Assembly (NCBI GenBank): GCA_039026235.1
Contig: JBCCMQ010000001.1
Location: 248,001 to 312,000 of the forward strand
Origin: JBCCMQ01 sp039026235
GTDB taxonomy: Bacteria; Pseudomonadota; Alphaproteobacteria; Rhodobacterales; Rhodobacteraceae
Length of the DNA stretch: 64,000 nt
Direction of reading: 5' to 3'
The notes beneath the pieces are model-generated. The model was not told where the DNA came from and did no database searches. It saw only the letters and a list, made by a program, of their open reading frames with translations. A program made the position numbers and the translations under genes. Shown here one piece after another: positions 24,687 through 33,890 of the stretch. The stretch's first letter is position 1, and each line of letters begins with the position of its first letter.

Positions 24687-26797
24687 GCGCGTATCTTTCT
24701 TATGGAATTCAGAATGACGCAGATCGAACTGGTCGACATCGCAAGGGCCGCTGCAAGGGGCGTCGCGAAACCCAGAACGGCGATGGGGACGGATACGCTG
24801 TTATAGGCCACTGCCAGACCAAAGTTCTGCAGGATGCGCGCCCGCGCCGTCCGACAGACGCGGATGGCGAGGGCGATATCGGTCAATGCCCCGGACATAA
24901 GGATCATGTCAGCTGCGTTGCGGCTTGCGTCGAGTGCGCTGCCGGGTGCGATGGACGCATGTGCCCTTGTCAAAGCGGCGGTGTCGTTCAGACCATCGCC
25001 GACCATCAGCACACGTGCGCCCTTTTCTTGCAGGTCCGCCACATGCGCCGCCTTTTCTTCGGGCTGAATTTCCGCCCGAACCCTGTCCATGCCAAGCCTT
25101 GTCGCGATGCGGTCAGCGGCCCCTTGTTCGTCACCCGTCAGCATATGCACTCCAAGCCCCATGGCCTTAAGGGCCGCGACCGCGTGCGCGGCATCGGGCA
25201 ACAGCGTCTCATCGCATGGCAGGGCATAGCTCTCACGTCCAAAGGTGAATATTGTCGCCGCCGCTGTTCCGACGCCGCTCCCAAGGCTGACTTCAGTCGC
25301 ACCCACACGCGCGAAAACGCCTTTGCCAACATCTTCGCGCACCTGATCCAGCTGCGCGGCAGGGACTTCTTTCAGGGTCGTGGCCAATCCGTGGCACAGC
25401 GGGTGATCGGAGGCATCGGCCAGCGCACGCAGTACGCTGAGATGGGCAACGGGCAGGGTATCCGGGACACGAAGACGGCGTTCGGTCAACGTGCCGGTCT
25501 TGTCAAAGACCACGGTGTCCACTGTCGCTGTGCGCTCCAACGCCGTGTCTGACGTCACGAGGATGCCGCGGCGGAAAAGGCGCGCGGTCGCCGCCACGCC
25601 CATGGCTGGGACGGCCAGACCCAAGGCGCAGGGGCATGTGATGATCAGCGTTGCTATGGCGACATTCAGGGCCGTGCGCACATCACCGGTCGAGACCCAC
25701 CAGCCCAGAAACGCGAAGGCCGAGATGATGTGGACGGCGGGTGTGTAGATCTCGGCCGCACGATCCGCGAGCGATCGGAAGCGGCCGCGCGCGCCCTCGG
25801 CGGCAGCAACCAGCTGCGCGATGCGGCGGAGCCTGGTGTCTTCGCCCACACGTGTCGCCTGCACTGTCAGGGGTCCGGTCATTGCGACTTCCCCGGCATA
25901 GAGCATTTGGCCCGGATGACGGGTGACCAAGGCGCTTTCGCCCGTAAGAAAGCTTGCATCCACGGTTACGGACCCGCCCTCCAGGGTGCCGTCGACCGGA
26001 ACACGGGCACCGGCGGCAAGCCAGAGCCGGTCGCCGACCCGGATCTCGGCCAGAGGGCAACTGGTTTTCCGGTCCGCGTCAATCCGAAGTGCCCGACTGG
26101 GTTCAAGTGCGGACAGGTTGTCCGCCGCGGATCGGGCAGCGCTGCGGAGGCGCTGGTCAAGTGCCCGTCCGACCAGCAGAAAGAAGGTCAGCGCAAGCGC
26201 CGCATCAAACCACGCGTGGGCACCGCCATGGATCACCTCGTAAAGCGACATGCCCGAGGCCAGAATGATGGCCAAGGATATCGGTACATCCATGTTGAGC
26301 CGACCTGCTCTCAAAGCCATGAACGCGTTCCGGAAGAAGGGCTGCGCCGAAAAGGCCGTTGCGGGCAACGCGATGGCGGCTGTGACCCAATGCAGAAACT
26401 CACGCGTGGTCTCGGCTGCCCCGGACCACACCGCAACCGACAAAAGCATCACGTTCATCATCGCAAAACCAGCCACGCCGAGCGGCAGCAAGAGATCGCG
26501 TTCTTGTCTAGGCGTGTCTTCGTCCGCCTCATGCGCTTCGAAACCCGCCTTCGAGAGTGCAATGATCCAGGGTGTCGGATCAGCTCCGGCTGTCGCACTT
26601 ATGGCAACGCGCTTCCTGGTCAGGTTCACCCTTGCGTCAGAGATGCCGGGCAGGGCGGCGAGCACGGTTTCCACGCCATGCATGCAGGCGGCGCAATGGA
26701 TGCCGGGCAGCACAAGGCTGTGGGTCACCTTCTGGGGCCGCCCATGGGCGGTTGCAACGTCCGCCGCGGCGCAACCCGGACAAACTGCCGTTGTCAT
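24683..26797 (-). CDS. ccoI: Copper-exporting P1B-type ATPase CcoI/FixI for cbb3 oxidase
   Basis: The 704-residue ATPase begins with a Cys pair (CPGC) and a heavy-metal-associated domain with HCAACMHG. It has eight membrane helices with the ion-channel motif TCPCALGLAVPAMG, phosphorylation site DKTGTLTERR, MLTGDEQGAADR and GDGLNDTAAL. In this operon setting it delivers copper to the periplasmic side for the CuB site of cbb3 oxidase rather than giving general copper resistance. It overlaps ccoH upstream and ccoS downstream by 4 bases each, so translation is coupled. Confidence 0.93.
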   Translation of the reverse strand: MTTAVCPGCAAADVATAHGRPQKVTHSLVLPGIHCAACMHGVETVLAALPGISDARVNLTRKRVAISATAGADPTPWIIALSKAGFEAHEADEDTPRQERDLLLPLGVAGFAMMNVMLLSVAVWSGAAETTREFLHWVTAAIALPATAFSAQPFFRNAFMALRAGRLNMDVPISLAIILASGMSLYEVIHGGAHAWFDAALALTFFLLVGRALDQRLRSAARSAADNLSALEPSRALRIDADRKTSCPLAEIRVGDRLWLAAGARVPVDGTLEGGSVTVDASFLTGESALVTRHPGQMLYAGEVAMTGPLTVQATRVGEDTRLRRIAQLVAAAEGARGRFRSLADRAAEIYTPAVHIISAFAFLGWWVSTGDVRTALNVAIATLIITCPCALGLAVPAMGVAATARLFRRGILVTSDTALERTATVDTVVFDKTGTLTERRLRVPDTLPVAHLSVLRALADASDHPLCHGLATTLKEVPAAQLDQVREDVGKGVFARVGATEVSLGSGVGTAAATIFTFGRESYALPCDETLLPDAAHAVAALKAMGLGVHMLTGDEQGAADRIATRLGMDRVRAEIQPEEKAAHVADLQEKGARVLMVGDGLNDTAALTRAHASIAPGSALDASRNAADMILMSGALTDIALAIRVCRTARARILQNFGLAVAYNSVSVPIAVLGFATPLAAALAMSTSSICVILNSIRKIRA

Positions 26798-27249
26798 TCG
26801 CGTACCCGGAACTTCACGCGCTGTTTGAACCCGGTGCCGTTCGGCGCAGTTGCTGCAAGGCGCAGGTTCCAGTTGCCCATGCCCAGCGGCGCGACATCGG
26901 CGCGGTGAACGCGGCCGTCGAATTCGAACACCAGTTCCTGGTCTTCATGGACATGGGTTGCCCGGCCCAGCGTGGCGCGCGTGATCAGCGGATTTACGGG
27001 GCCGGTGTCGTCAAGGATTGACAGGACAAGCTGGTCTTTGCTGACGGCGATACCGATTTCCCAGCCCAGGGCCAACTGCGCGCTTCTGTCGGCATCGAAG
27101 GCCTGGCTTGCGACATAGGAATTTTTTACTTCCAGCCCGGGAAACGTCCTTATGGCGGAAAAGGCCAGCGTCAGGTTGACCGCGATAATTACGGAAAAGC
27201 AAAGCACAAATGTTGCCAGGACGTGCCGCCCTTTCAACTCGGTCGTCAT
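26794..27249 (-). CDS. ccoH: cbb3 oxidase assembly/membrane protein CcoH (FixH)
   Basis: The 151-residue protein has one N-terminal membrane helix (GRHVLATFVLCFSVIIAVNLTLAFSAI) followed by PGLEVKNSYVASQAFD, typical of FixH. The periplasmic beta domain ends with GNWNLRLAATAPNGTGFKQRVKFRVRE. It helps assemble cbb3 oxidase and stays close to CcoN. Four-base overlaps with ccoG and ccoI place it in the usual ccoGHIS order. Confidence 0.93.
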   Translation of the reverse strand: MTTELKGRHVLATFVLCFSVIIAVNLTLAFSAIRTFPGLEVKNSYVASQAFDADRSAQLALGWEIGIAVSKDQLVLSILDDTGPVNPLITRATLGRATHVHEDQELVFEFDGRVHRADVAPLGMGNWNLRLAATAPNGTGFKQRVKFRVRE

Positions 27250-28667
27250 TGCAGGCCCCTTCCGTTGAATATGCTGTCCACGTGGACCCGCTCGCCCGAA
27301 ACAAGATCCTCGATCCAGAAGCGAATGTCGGTCCGGTCACGGCGTGCCGGTTCGGCGCCGCCGGGTGCAATCACATAAACCCGCTGCAGCTGTGTTTCAT
27401 TTGCCGCCACCATGACCTGTTCATAATCGGTGCCTTCCAGCGCGATCCTAAGTGCGAGATCGCCGGCGACTTGTAAGCGGAACGGGCGGTCTTCGCCGTG
27501 TTTGTTGCGCAGGCGTATATCGTAAGCATTGCGGATCGAGCCGTCGGACAGTGTTACGAATTGCGGGTTGCGGATTGGCGCGACGCTGACGTCAATTTCG
27601 GCTCGAATGAACAGGGCAAACAGCAGAAGCAGTCCAAAGCCTGCCCAGAGGGCCGTGTAGATCACCGTACGAAGGCGAAGGACATGCTGCCAGTAGGGTC
27701 TGGGCTGCATACCCTCCCGTTCCAGCGGTTCATCGGAAAGCGCCAGATAGTCGATCAACCCGCGCGGCTTGCCGATCTTGCCCATAATGTCGTCACAGGC
27801 ATCGATACAAAGCGCGCAGGTGATACAGGCCATTTGCTGGCCGTCGCGAATATCGATGCCGGTCGGGCACACGTTGACGCAGGCGTTGCAATCGATGCAG
27901 TCGCCCACATCGTCGGTGCGCGCTTTCCCCTTTGCCCGTGGCTCGCCGCGCCAGCCCCGATAGGCGACCGTCAGTGTGTCGTCATCCATCATAGCCGCCT
28001 GGATGCGCGGCCAAGGGCACATATAGATGCACACCTGCTCGCGCATGAAACCGCCAAGAACAAAGGTTGTCGCCGTGAGAATGGCAATGGTGATGTAGGC
28101 GGCGGGTGCGGCATCAAACGCCACGAGATCGCGCGCCAGCGTTGGGGCATCGGCAAAGTAGAACACCCACGCCCCCCCGGTCGCCAGAGCGATCAAAGCC
28201 CAAAGTGACCATTTGGCCATGCGCAATCGTAGCTTTCGAATGCTCCACGGCGCATTCCACAGGCGCAGCTGGGCGTTGCGATCCCCTTCGACGCGTCGCT
28301 CAACCAGCAGGAACAGGTCCGTCCAGACAGTCTGAGGGCAGGCATATCCGCACCAGACGCGACCTAAGGCCGACGTGAACAAGAACAGGCCAAGGCCGGC
28401 CATGATCAAAAGGCCGGCCACAAAGTAAAACTCATGGGGCCAGATCTCGATCCAGAAAAAATAGAAACGGCGATGGGCCAGATCGACCAGCACCGCCTGA
28501 TCGGGCAGGTTAGGGCCCCTGTCCAACCGGAGCCATGGTGTGGCGTAGTAGATTGCCAGCGTCACCGCCATCAGGCGCCATTTGAGTGTGCGGAACCGGC
28601 CGCTCACTGTTTTTGGAAAGATCGGCTCGCGTGCGGTGTAAAGGCTCTCTGTCACGGCATCACTCAC
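27246..28667 (-). CDS. ccoG: Polyferredoxin CcoG (FixG/RdxA), cbb3 assembly cupric reductase
   Basis: The 473-residue membrane protein has several helices and two ferredoxin clusters: CIDCNACVNVCP and CITCALCIDAC. An earlier CGYACPQTVW motif lies in the membrane part. CcoG reduces Cu(II) for delivery to the oxidase. The C-terminal periplasmic Ig-like domain (NKHGEDRPFRLQV) is complete. It begins 42 bases after the ccoP stop and leads the ccoGHIS set. Confidence 0.95.
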   Translation of the reverse strand: MSDAVTESLYTAREPIFPKTVSGRFRTLKWRLMAVTLAIYYATPWLRLDRGPNLPDQAVLVDLAHRRFYFFWIEIWPHEFYFVAGLLIMAGLGLFLFTSALGRVWCGYACPQTVWTDLFLLVERRVEGDRNAQLRLWNAPWSIRKLRLRMAKWSLWALIALATGGAWVFYFADAPTLARDLVAFDAAPAAYITIAILTATTFVLGGFMREQVCIYMCPWPRIQAAMMDDDTLTVAYRGWRGEPRAKGKARTDDVGDCIDCNACVNVCPTGIDIRDGQQMACITCALCIDACDDIMGKIGKPRGLIDYLALSDEPLEREGMQPRPYWQHVLRLRTVIYTALWAGFGLLLLFALFIRAEIDVSVAPIRNPQFVTLSDGSIRNAYDIRLRNKHGEDRPFRLQVAGDLALRIALEGTDYEQVMVAANETQLQRVYVIAPGGAEPARRDRTDIRFWIEDLVSGERVHVDSIFNGRGLQ

Positions 28668-28709
28668 GATCCGCGTCCCGCCCGCTTAGGGCGCCGGAAA
28701 TCTGGGCGC

Positions 28710-29573
28710 CTATTCGCCACCGCCCAGCTGATGGACGTAAAGCGTCACCGCTTTGATCTCATCCTCCTCCAGGCGTTGACCCCACGGCGGCATGACGCCA
28801 AAGCGCGCATTGGCCACGGTGTAGGCGATATCTTCGCGGCTGCCGCCGTAAAGCCAAATGGCATCCGTCAAATTGGGTGCGCCCAGGTCCTGCATGCCAA
28901 GCCCTGCGTCGCCGTGACAACTGGCGCATTGGTCGGCGAAAACAGGGGCACCGTTCGCGGCCAGCACCGCATCATGGCCTTGTCCCGAGATGGCCAGAAC
29001 ATGTTCGACCACGGCCGCGCTTTCCTCGGGCTCTAGGATATCGGCAAAGGCGGGCATTTCCGACCAGCGCGAGTCGAAATCAGTCTCGTTCCGGATGCCG
29101 TGACGGACCGTGTACTCGATCGCTTCCAGCGTGCCTCCCCAAAGCCAATCATCGTCCAGAAGGTTCGGATAACCCAAGGCCCCTGCGGCACCAGAGCCGT
29201 GGCACTGCGAACAATTGGCACGGAAGACCGCGGCGCCGCCCGATACACCGTAGTGATAGGCCGGATCGTCGCGGCTGAGCGCGGCCAGATCGGCCGATGC
29301 AAGCGCAGCCGAGACATCTGCATTTCGTTCATCGACTGCGGCAATGTCCGCGGCGACCTCACCGCGCGTAGAATACCCAAGCAGACCCGGCGTCGCGCCC
29401 GAGATCATGGGCCAGGCCGGGAAGAAAACCGTGTAGAGGACACCCCAGAAGATGGTCAGATAAAAAGTCCAAAGCCACCAACGTGGTAATGGATTATTCA
29501 GCTCTTGGATGCCGTCCCAGTCGTGACCGGTCGTGCCGACATCGTTTTCCTTTGGGGCTTTCTTATTGCTCAT
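28710..29573 (-). CDS. ccoP: cbb3-type cytochrome c oxidase diheme subunit CcoP
   Basis: A 287-residue diheme cytochrome c: a membrane helix near residues 32-52 (PRWWLWTFYLTIFWGVLYTVFFPAWP) and two heme sites CSQCH and CASCH, with later Met ligands in SEMPAF and GVMPPW. It passes electrons from the bc1 complex or soluble cytochromes to CcoO/CcoN. ATG 29573 (MSNKKAPKEN) is chosen because it overlaps the ccoQ stop (ATGA); a longer frame upstream would run over ccoQ. Confidence 0.95.
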   Translation of the reverse strand: MSNKKAPKENDVGTTGHDWDGIQELNNPLPRWWLWTFYLTIFWGVLYTVFFPAWPMISGATPGLLGYSTRGEVAADIAAVDERNADVSAALASADLAALSRDDPAYHYGVSGGAAVFRANCSQCHGSGAAGALGYPNLLDDDWLWGGTLEAIEYTVRHGIRNETDFDSRWSEMPAFADILEPEESAAVVEHVLAISGQGHDAVLAANGAPVFADQCASCHGDAGLGMQDLGAPNLTDAIWLYGGSREDIAYTVANARFGVMPPWGQRLEEDEIKAVTLYVHQLGGGE

Positions 29574-29812
29574 GCGCGCGCCTTTAGTTTTGAGCACGGG
29601 CAGGTCGCGCAGTTCTTGGTGCAGAGCGGCACATCCTTCGGTTTGGCTTTGGGAAGCCAATCATCGTCGCGAAGCGGAATCTGCGAGATTTCCTTGTGAA
29701 CCTTTTTTGCGCCCGGCCGGAACGCGAATACGATGCAACCCACGTAAAACAGCGTCATGAAAAGAAGAAACCAGCTGTCGGCAAATTCGCGAAGAAAGCT
29801 GTAGGTTTCCAT
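29570..29812 (-). CDS. ccoQ: cbb3 oxidase subunit CcoQ with cysteine-rich C-terminal tail
   Basis: A single-helix protein (YSFLREFADSWFLLFMTLFYVGCIVFAF) with the usual FRPGAKKVH after the helix. At 80 residues it is longer than typical CcoQ (50-60). The extra part ends in CTKNCATCPC (Cys64, 68, 71, 73), a C-x3-C-x2-C-x-C group that could bind a metal or Fe-S centre on the cytoplasmic side. AGGAGGG precedes the start. CcoQ stabilises the complex and has been proposed to affect redox signalling in Rhodobacter. The cysteine tail is unexplained. Confidence 0.9.
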   Translation of the reverse strand: METYSFLREFADSWFLLFMTLFYVGCIVFAFRPGAKKVHKEISQIPLRDDDWLPKAKPKDVPLCTKNCATCPCSKLKARA

Positions 29813-29824
29813 GCGGGATCCCTC

Positions 29825-30550
29825 CTATCGGACGTCGTCGGGGACGAAGGTCGAAAAATCGACCAAAGTGCCGAGCATTTGCATGTAGGCGATAAGTGCA
29901 TCCATTTCGGTCAGTTCGGGCTGACCGTCGAAGTTTGAGACCACCGCACCCGGGTATCGTTCCAGCATCGCGTCCCAATCGCCGTCAGGATCGGCCTGAA
30001 CGCGCAGGTCCGCGGCGGCATTTTCGATCATCTCGTCGGTGTAGGGGACACCGACAAAGCGGTGTGTGCGCAGCAGCGCCTCGGTCTGATCGGTGGCAAG
30101 GTTCGCCTCGAGCAGGAATTCGTATTTCGGCATGATGCTTTCGGGCACCACCGACTGCGGATCGGTGAAATGATCGACATGCCAGGCGTCGGAATAACGC
30201 CCGCCAACCCGCGCAAGATCGGGGCCGGTCCGCTTGGACCCCCATTGGAACGGATGATCGTATTTCGATTCCGCCGCCAGCGAATAGTGGCCGTAGCGTT
30301 CGACCTCGTCCCGCATCGGCCGGATCATCTGGGAATGGCAGACGTAGCAGCCTTCGCGCACGTAAATGTCGCGCCCGGCAAGCTCAAGCGGCGAATAGGG
30401 TCGCATCCCCTCCACGTCCTCGATCGTGTTCTCGAGGTAGAAGAGCGGTACAATTTCCACCAGGCCGCCGATGCTGACGGTTAGAAGCGATCCGATCAGA
30501 AGCAGCGTCGGGCTTTTTTCCAGAATTGCGTGTTTGTCGAGAATACTCAT
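29825..30550 (-). CDS. ccoO: cbb3-type cytochrome c oxidase monoheme subunit CcoO
   Basis: The 241-residue protein has an N-terminal membrane anchor (PTLLLIGSLLTVSIGGLVEIVPLFYL), a single c-type heme site (CYVCH in YVREGCYVCHSQMIRP) and the conserved YSLAAESKYDHPFQWGSKRTGPDLARVGGRYS block of CcoO, quoted here in outline. The axial Met is in ESIMPKYEFL. It lies between ccoN (9 bases upstream) and ccoQ, in the standard ccoNOQP order. Confidence 0.96.
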   Translation of the reverse strand: MSILDKHAILEKSPTLLLIGSLLTVSIGGLVEIVPLFYLENTIEDVEGMRPYSPLELAGRDIYVREGCYVCHSQMIRPMRDEVERYGHYSLAAESKYDHPFQWGSKRTGPDLARVGGRYSDAWHVDHFTDPQSVVPESIMPKYEFLLEANLATDQTEALLRTHRFVGVPYTDEMIENAAADLRVQADPDGDWDAMLERYPGAVVSNFDGQPELTEMDALIAYMQMLGTLVDFSTFVPDDVR

Positions 30551-30559
30551 GGCCGCCCG

Positions 30560-32158
30560 CTATTCTGCCGGAACACCGACGGTGGACGGCCGCCGCACGC
30601 CGCTGCGGATCGTCATCCACATGTTCCAGCCCATGATCAGAGAACCGGCCAGGTACATCACACCGCCCAGCCCGCGCACGACATACATCGGGAACTTGGC
30701 CGAGACCGTGTCGGCGAAAGAGTTGACCAGGAAGCCCTGCGCGTCGACCTCGCGCCACATCAGGCCTTCCATAATGCCCGTCACCCACATGGACGCCGCG
30801 TAAAGAACGATCCCGATGGTCGCGAGCCAGAAATGCCAATTGATGGCGGCAACGGAATACATCTGACGTTGCCCCCAGAGGCGCGGGGTCAGGAAGTAAA
30901 GCGTCGCGAAGGTGATCATTCCGTTCCACCCAAGCGCGCCGGAATGCACATGGCCGATCGTCCAGTCGGTGTAGTGGGACAGTGAGTTGACCGCGCGGAT
31001 CGACATCATCGGCCCTTCAAAGGTCGACATGCCGTAGAACGCGAGCGAGATCACGAACATCCGGATAATCGGATCGGTGCGGATCTTGTCCCAGGCACCG
31101 TCCAGCGTCATCAGCCCGTTGATCATCCCGCCCCAGCTGGGCATCCAAAGAATGATTGAGAACACCATCCCCAGTGTCGACGCCCAGTCCGGAAGCGCGG
31201 TGTAGTGCAGGTGGTGCGGGCCGGCCCAGATATAAAGAAAGATCAGCGCCCAGAAGTGGATGATCGACAGCTTGTAGCTGTAAACCGGGCGTCCGGCCTG
31301 TTTGGGAACGAAGTAATACATCATGCCCAGGAAGCCCGCCGTCAGGAAGAAGCCCACCGCGTTGTGGCCATACCACCATTGCACCATCGCGTCCTGAACG
31401 CCTGCGAAGACCTGCACGCTTTTCGACCCCCAGATGGAGACCGGGATCGAGATGTTGTTGACGATATGCAGCATCGCCACGGTAATGATGAAGGCCAGAA
31501 GGAACCAGTTGGCCACGTAAATGTGGCGTTCCTTCCGCTTGATGATTGTGCCGAGGTAGACCAGCAAAAAGGCCACCCAGACGATCGTCAACCAGAGATC
31601 GACGTACCACTCGGGTTCGGCATATTCCTTGGATTGCGTGGCCCCCAGCAGATAACCGGTCGCCGCAAGCACGATGAAAAGATTATAACCCCAGAACACA
31701 AACCAGGCGAGGTTGCCGCCCCACAAGCGAACCGAACAGGTCCTTTGCACGATGTAAAAGGAACTCATGATCAGGGCGTTGCCGCCGAAGGCGAAAATGA
31801 CCGCGCTGGTGTGCAGCGGTCTGAGCCGGCCAAAATTCGTGTATGGCTGACCCCAGTCAAAGTTCAGTGCCGGGAAGGCGAGTTGGAAGGCAATTACAAC
31901 GCCAACGAGGAAGCCTACGATTCCCCAGAAGGCTGTCGCGATGACGCCCGCCCGAACGACACCGTCCATATAGCGGTCCTGAAGAACGACCGGGCGCGGA
32001 TCTCCGACACGCCGCAGCTGCCAAATGAACAGACCCGCCGCCACCGACATGATAATGAAGGCATGCACCTTATAGGCCAGATCATGTCCCCAATCGCTGG
32101 CCAGCGCCGCGCAGAAGATGATCAGACCGAGTGAACTCAGTTTTAGGGTTTCGAGCAT
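30560..32158 (-). CDS. ccoN: cbb3-type cytochrome c oxidase catalytic subunit CcoN
   Basis: A 532-residue, twelve-helix heme-copper oxidase subunit. Recognisable blocks are LRPLHTSAVIFAFGGNALI (heme b His), WWYGHNAVGFFLTAGFLGMMYYFVPK (CuB His and the active-site Tyr region), AGPHHLHYTALPDW (CuB His pair) and HVHSGALGWNGM with the heme ligand His. It reduces O2 at high affinity and pumps protons. It is the first gene of ccoNOQP, and an FNR-type box lies 63-76 bases before its start, which fits low-oxygen induction. Confidence 0.96.
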   Translation of the reverse strand: MLETLKLSSLGLIIFCAALASDWGHDLAYKVHAFIIMSVAAGLFIWQLRRVGDPRPVVLQDRYMDGVVRAGVIATAFWGIVGFLVGVVIAFQLAFPALNFDWGQPYTNFGRLRPLHTSAVIFAFGGNALIMSSFYIVQRTCSVRLWGGNLAWFVFWGYNLFIVLAATGYLLGATQSKEYAEPEWYVDLWLTIVWVAFLLVYLGTIIKRKERHIYVANWFLLAFIITVAMLHIVNNISIPVSIWGSKSVQVFAGVQDAMVQWWYGHNAVGFFLTAGFLGMMYYFVPKQAGRPVYSYKLSIIHFWALIFLYIWAGPHHLHYTALPDWASTLGMVFSIILWMPSWGGMINGLMTLDGAWDKIRTDPIIRMFVISLAFYGMSTFEGPMMSIRAVNSLSHYTDWTIGHVHSGALGWNGMITFATLYFLTPRLWGQRQMYSVAAINWHFWLATIGIVLYAASMWVTGIMEGLMWREVDAQGFLVNSFADTVSAKFPMYVVRGLGGVMYLAGSLIMGWNMWMTIRSGVRRPSTVGVPAE

Positions 32159-32220
32159 CCTTGGTGTCCGGGTTTGGGGCCGTGTTGCGGTCAGGTTATG
32201 CGGCGTCCGGCGGCGCGGCC

Positions 32221-32234
32221 TTGATCCAGATCAA
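32221..32234. promoter_or_regulatory. FNR/FnrL/FixK-type box upstream of ccoN
   Basis: TTGATCCAGATCAA is a perfect TTGAT-N4-ATCAA palindrome, 63-76 bases before the ccoN start. This is the known recognition sequence for FNR-family activators of cbb3 operons. The FnrL-type regulators at 33.9-36.4 kb are the obvious ligands. Confidence 0.88.
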
Positions 32235-32256
32235 GTGCGCGCCGATCGCCGTGAAA

Positions 32257-33045
32257 TCAGGGGGGATCCTTGGGTATGAGCGCCCGGTAAAGGTGCCAGG
32301 ACGCGTGCCCAAGGACCGGAAAGACCAGGATCATCCCCAGAAACATGGGCAGCATGGCGATAATGGTCGCCACTGCGACAAAGATCCCCCAGTAGAGCAT
32401 CGTTGCCTGGTTTTCGAGCGTTGCGCGGACGCTGATGATCATGGCGGTGACAACGTCGACATCGCGGTCCATCAACAGTGGCACACCGACGACGGATATT
32501 GCGAAAAGAAGGGACGCCAGTGCTGCGCCCACGATGCTGCCGACGACCAGCATGATCAGGCCCGGTGGGGTCAGAAAGACCTCTAGGGATGTCATGACAT
32601 TGGTCATGCTCGCCGTGCTGAACGACAATGCGAAAATCACCCGGGCCAGCACCAGCCAGGCGAGAAGAAAGAACACGGCAAGCACCATAAAGAGGGGTAA
32701 CTGGCCATGGGGGCTTCGAAAGCCCGCGGTCAGGATAAGCCGCAGTTCCAGTGGCTCCCCTGCCTCCAGGCGGCGCGAAATCTCGTAAAGCCCGACAGCC
32801 GCAAACGGCCCGATCAGGGGGAAACCGGCGGCAAGCGGCAGCAGCCAATAGGCAAAACCGCCGCGTACCAGCAAAAGCGCGAGGCCAATGCCCACAATAC
32901 TGAAGACGGCGCCGAAGGCAAAACTCAGCAACGGCGATTTCTGAAAATCACTCAGCCCGGCACGCAGGGCGGCCATGACGTCGGATCGTGAGATCTGCCG
33001 GATTTCCAGACCGGGGTCGGTGGGGCTGGCATCGACCAAGGTCAT
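32257..33045 (-). CDS. DUF2189 integral membrane protein
   Basis: The 262-residue membrane protein has about six helices, starting after IRQISRSDVMAALRAGLSDF: SFAFGAVFSIVGIGLALLLV, WLLPLAAGFPLIGPFAAVGLYEISRRLEAG (family hallmark GPxxAxGLYExSRRLE) and further helices to GMILVFPVLGHASWHLYRAL. This is the DUF2189 family, often found next to cbb3 or cytochrome genes in alphaproteobacteria. Molecular function is unknown. An FNR-type box upstream (33175-33188) suggests low-oxygen control. Confidence 0.85.
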   Translation of the reverse strand: MTLVDASPTDPGLEIRQISRSDVMAALRAGLSDFQKSPLLSFAFGAVFSIVGIGLALLLVRGGFAYWLLPLAAGFPLIGPFAAVGLYEISRRLEAGEPLELRLILTAGFRSPHGQLPLFMVLAVFFLLAWLVLARVIFALSFSTASMTNVMTSLEVFLTPPGLIMLVVGSIVGAALASLLFAISVVGVPLLMDRDVDVVTAMIISVRATLENQATMLYWGIFVAVATIIAMLPMFLGMILVFPVLGHASWHLYRALIPKDPP

Positions 33046-33359
33046 GCACCGCTTTCGGTGACAGAAACCAGGTTTTCGTGTTTCGCCATTGCCGATCCCT
33101 TCTCTCCGGTTCTTTGGTCCAACCCGCCGTAAGCGCTGTTGCTGAGACTATGGATGAGCCGCGGAAGGACCGCTTTGATCTGGATCAAGGCGACGGATTT
33201 CGGCCCATGCGAATATCGCTCTTACAAAGTCTCCTCACCGCTTGTCGGCGCCCGTGCCGACTTGCGCCGCGAAAGGCCCGAGATGATGGCATTGCCCCAT
33301 CAAGCCTTAACGAAACGACGCAGAGAATGTGGCAGGGCAGCCCTGGTCAGGAAGTGCCC
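33046..33359. other. Divergent promoter region between DUF2189 and hemerythrin-like genes
   Basis: Contains the FNR box at 33175-33188, placed 130 bases before the DUF2189 start and about 170 before the hemerythrin-like start. A possible earlier in-frame start for the latter is ATG 33327. No other gene is supported in this stretch. Confidence 0.5.
33175..33188. promoter_or_regulatory. FNR/FnrL-type box in divergent region
   Basis: TTGATCTGGATCAA is a perfect TTGAT-N4-ATCAA palindrome, the same class as the ccoN box. From its position it could serve the DUF2189 gene, the hemerythrin-like gene, or both. Confidence 0.82.
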
Positions 33360-33890
33360 ATGCCGCTGAGCCAGTTCGTCAAAGGAGCCGAAAGGGTCGC
33401 GGAGCTGTGCGATCTCTTGGAAGTGCTTGCCGACGACTTGCCGCGAAAGGCGCCCCCGGTTTGGCGAGAGGCGGTCCGGCTCAGTTCGACGATCATCCCG
33501 GATCACATTGACAACATCGCCCATGTTCTGTTGCCGCTACTGGCGCGGCGCACCCGCGGTGAGACGTTCTGCGACACGGTGTTGCGGCGTTTGCAGACAG
33601 AATACCAGGACTGCCAAAGTCAATTGCCCGAGCTAACAGACCTGTTGGGGAACGGGCTATCCGAGCAGATGCCAGGTCTTGCGCCCGAGGCGCTCGGATT
33701 TGCACTTCGAGGCCACTTTGAGATGATCCGGCGGCAAATCGATTGGGAGAGGGATGTGTTGCTTCCACTCGCCCGCCGGTGCCTTATCGCGGCCGATTTT
33801 AACGTAATCGCGCAAGCCCAGGCATTTGCCGCAAAACATGCTGGCACCGACTTCATCCTGTCAGGCGATCGACGCTGGGGACACGCCTAG
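33360..33890 (+). CDS. Hemerythrin-like (HHE) domain protein
   Basis: The 176-residue all-helical protein has the pattern of bacterial hemerythrin/HHE proteins: AELCDLLEVLADDLPR (like the CxLLExIADxLP of Ric-type proteins), IIPDHIDNIAHVLLPLLARR, and GHFEMIRRQIDWERDVLLPLARR with His and Glu at di-iron positions. The Glu that usually follows the first His is not obvious (DHIDNIAH), so metal binding may be altered. Such proteins bind O2, NO or iron. It is probably under FNR control, and its stop overlaps that of the opposing Fnr-like gene. Start 33360 has AGGAAG upstream. Confidence 0.65.
   Translation: MPLSQFVKGAERVAELCDLLEVLADDLPRKAPPVWREAVRLSSTIIPDHIDNIAHVLLPLLARRTRGETFCDTVLRRLQTEYQDCQSQLPELTDLLGNGLSEQMPGLAPEALGFALRGHFEMIRRQIDWERDVLLPLARRCLIAADFNVIAQAQAFAAKHAGTDFILSGDRRWGHA

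Noticed and set aside
25730..26908. Plus-strand frame of 392 codons opposite ccoI and ccoH
   Set aside because: Shadow of the copper ATPase gene; no recognisable domain.
31205..32134. Plus-strand frame of 309 codons opposite ccoN
   Set aside because: Shadow frame, rich in charged residues by complement of membrane-helix codons; ccoN is certain.
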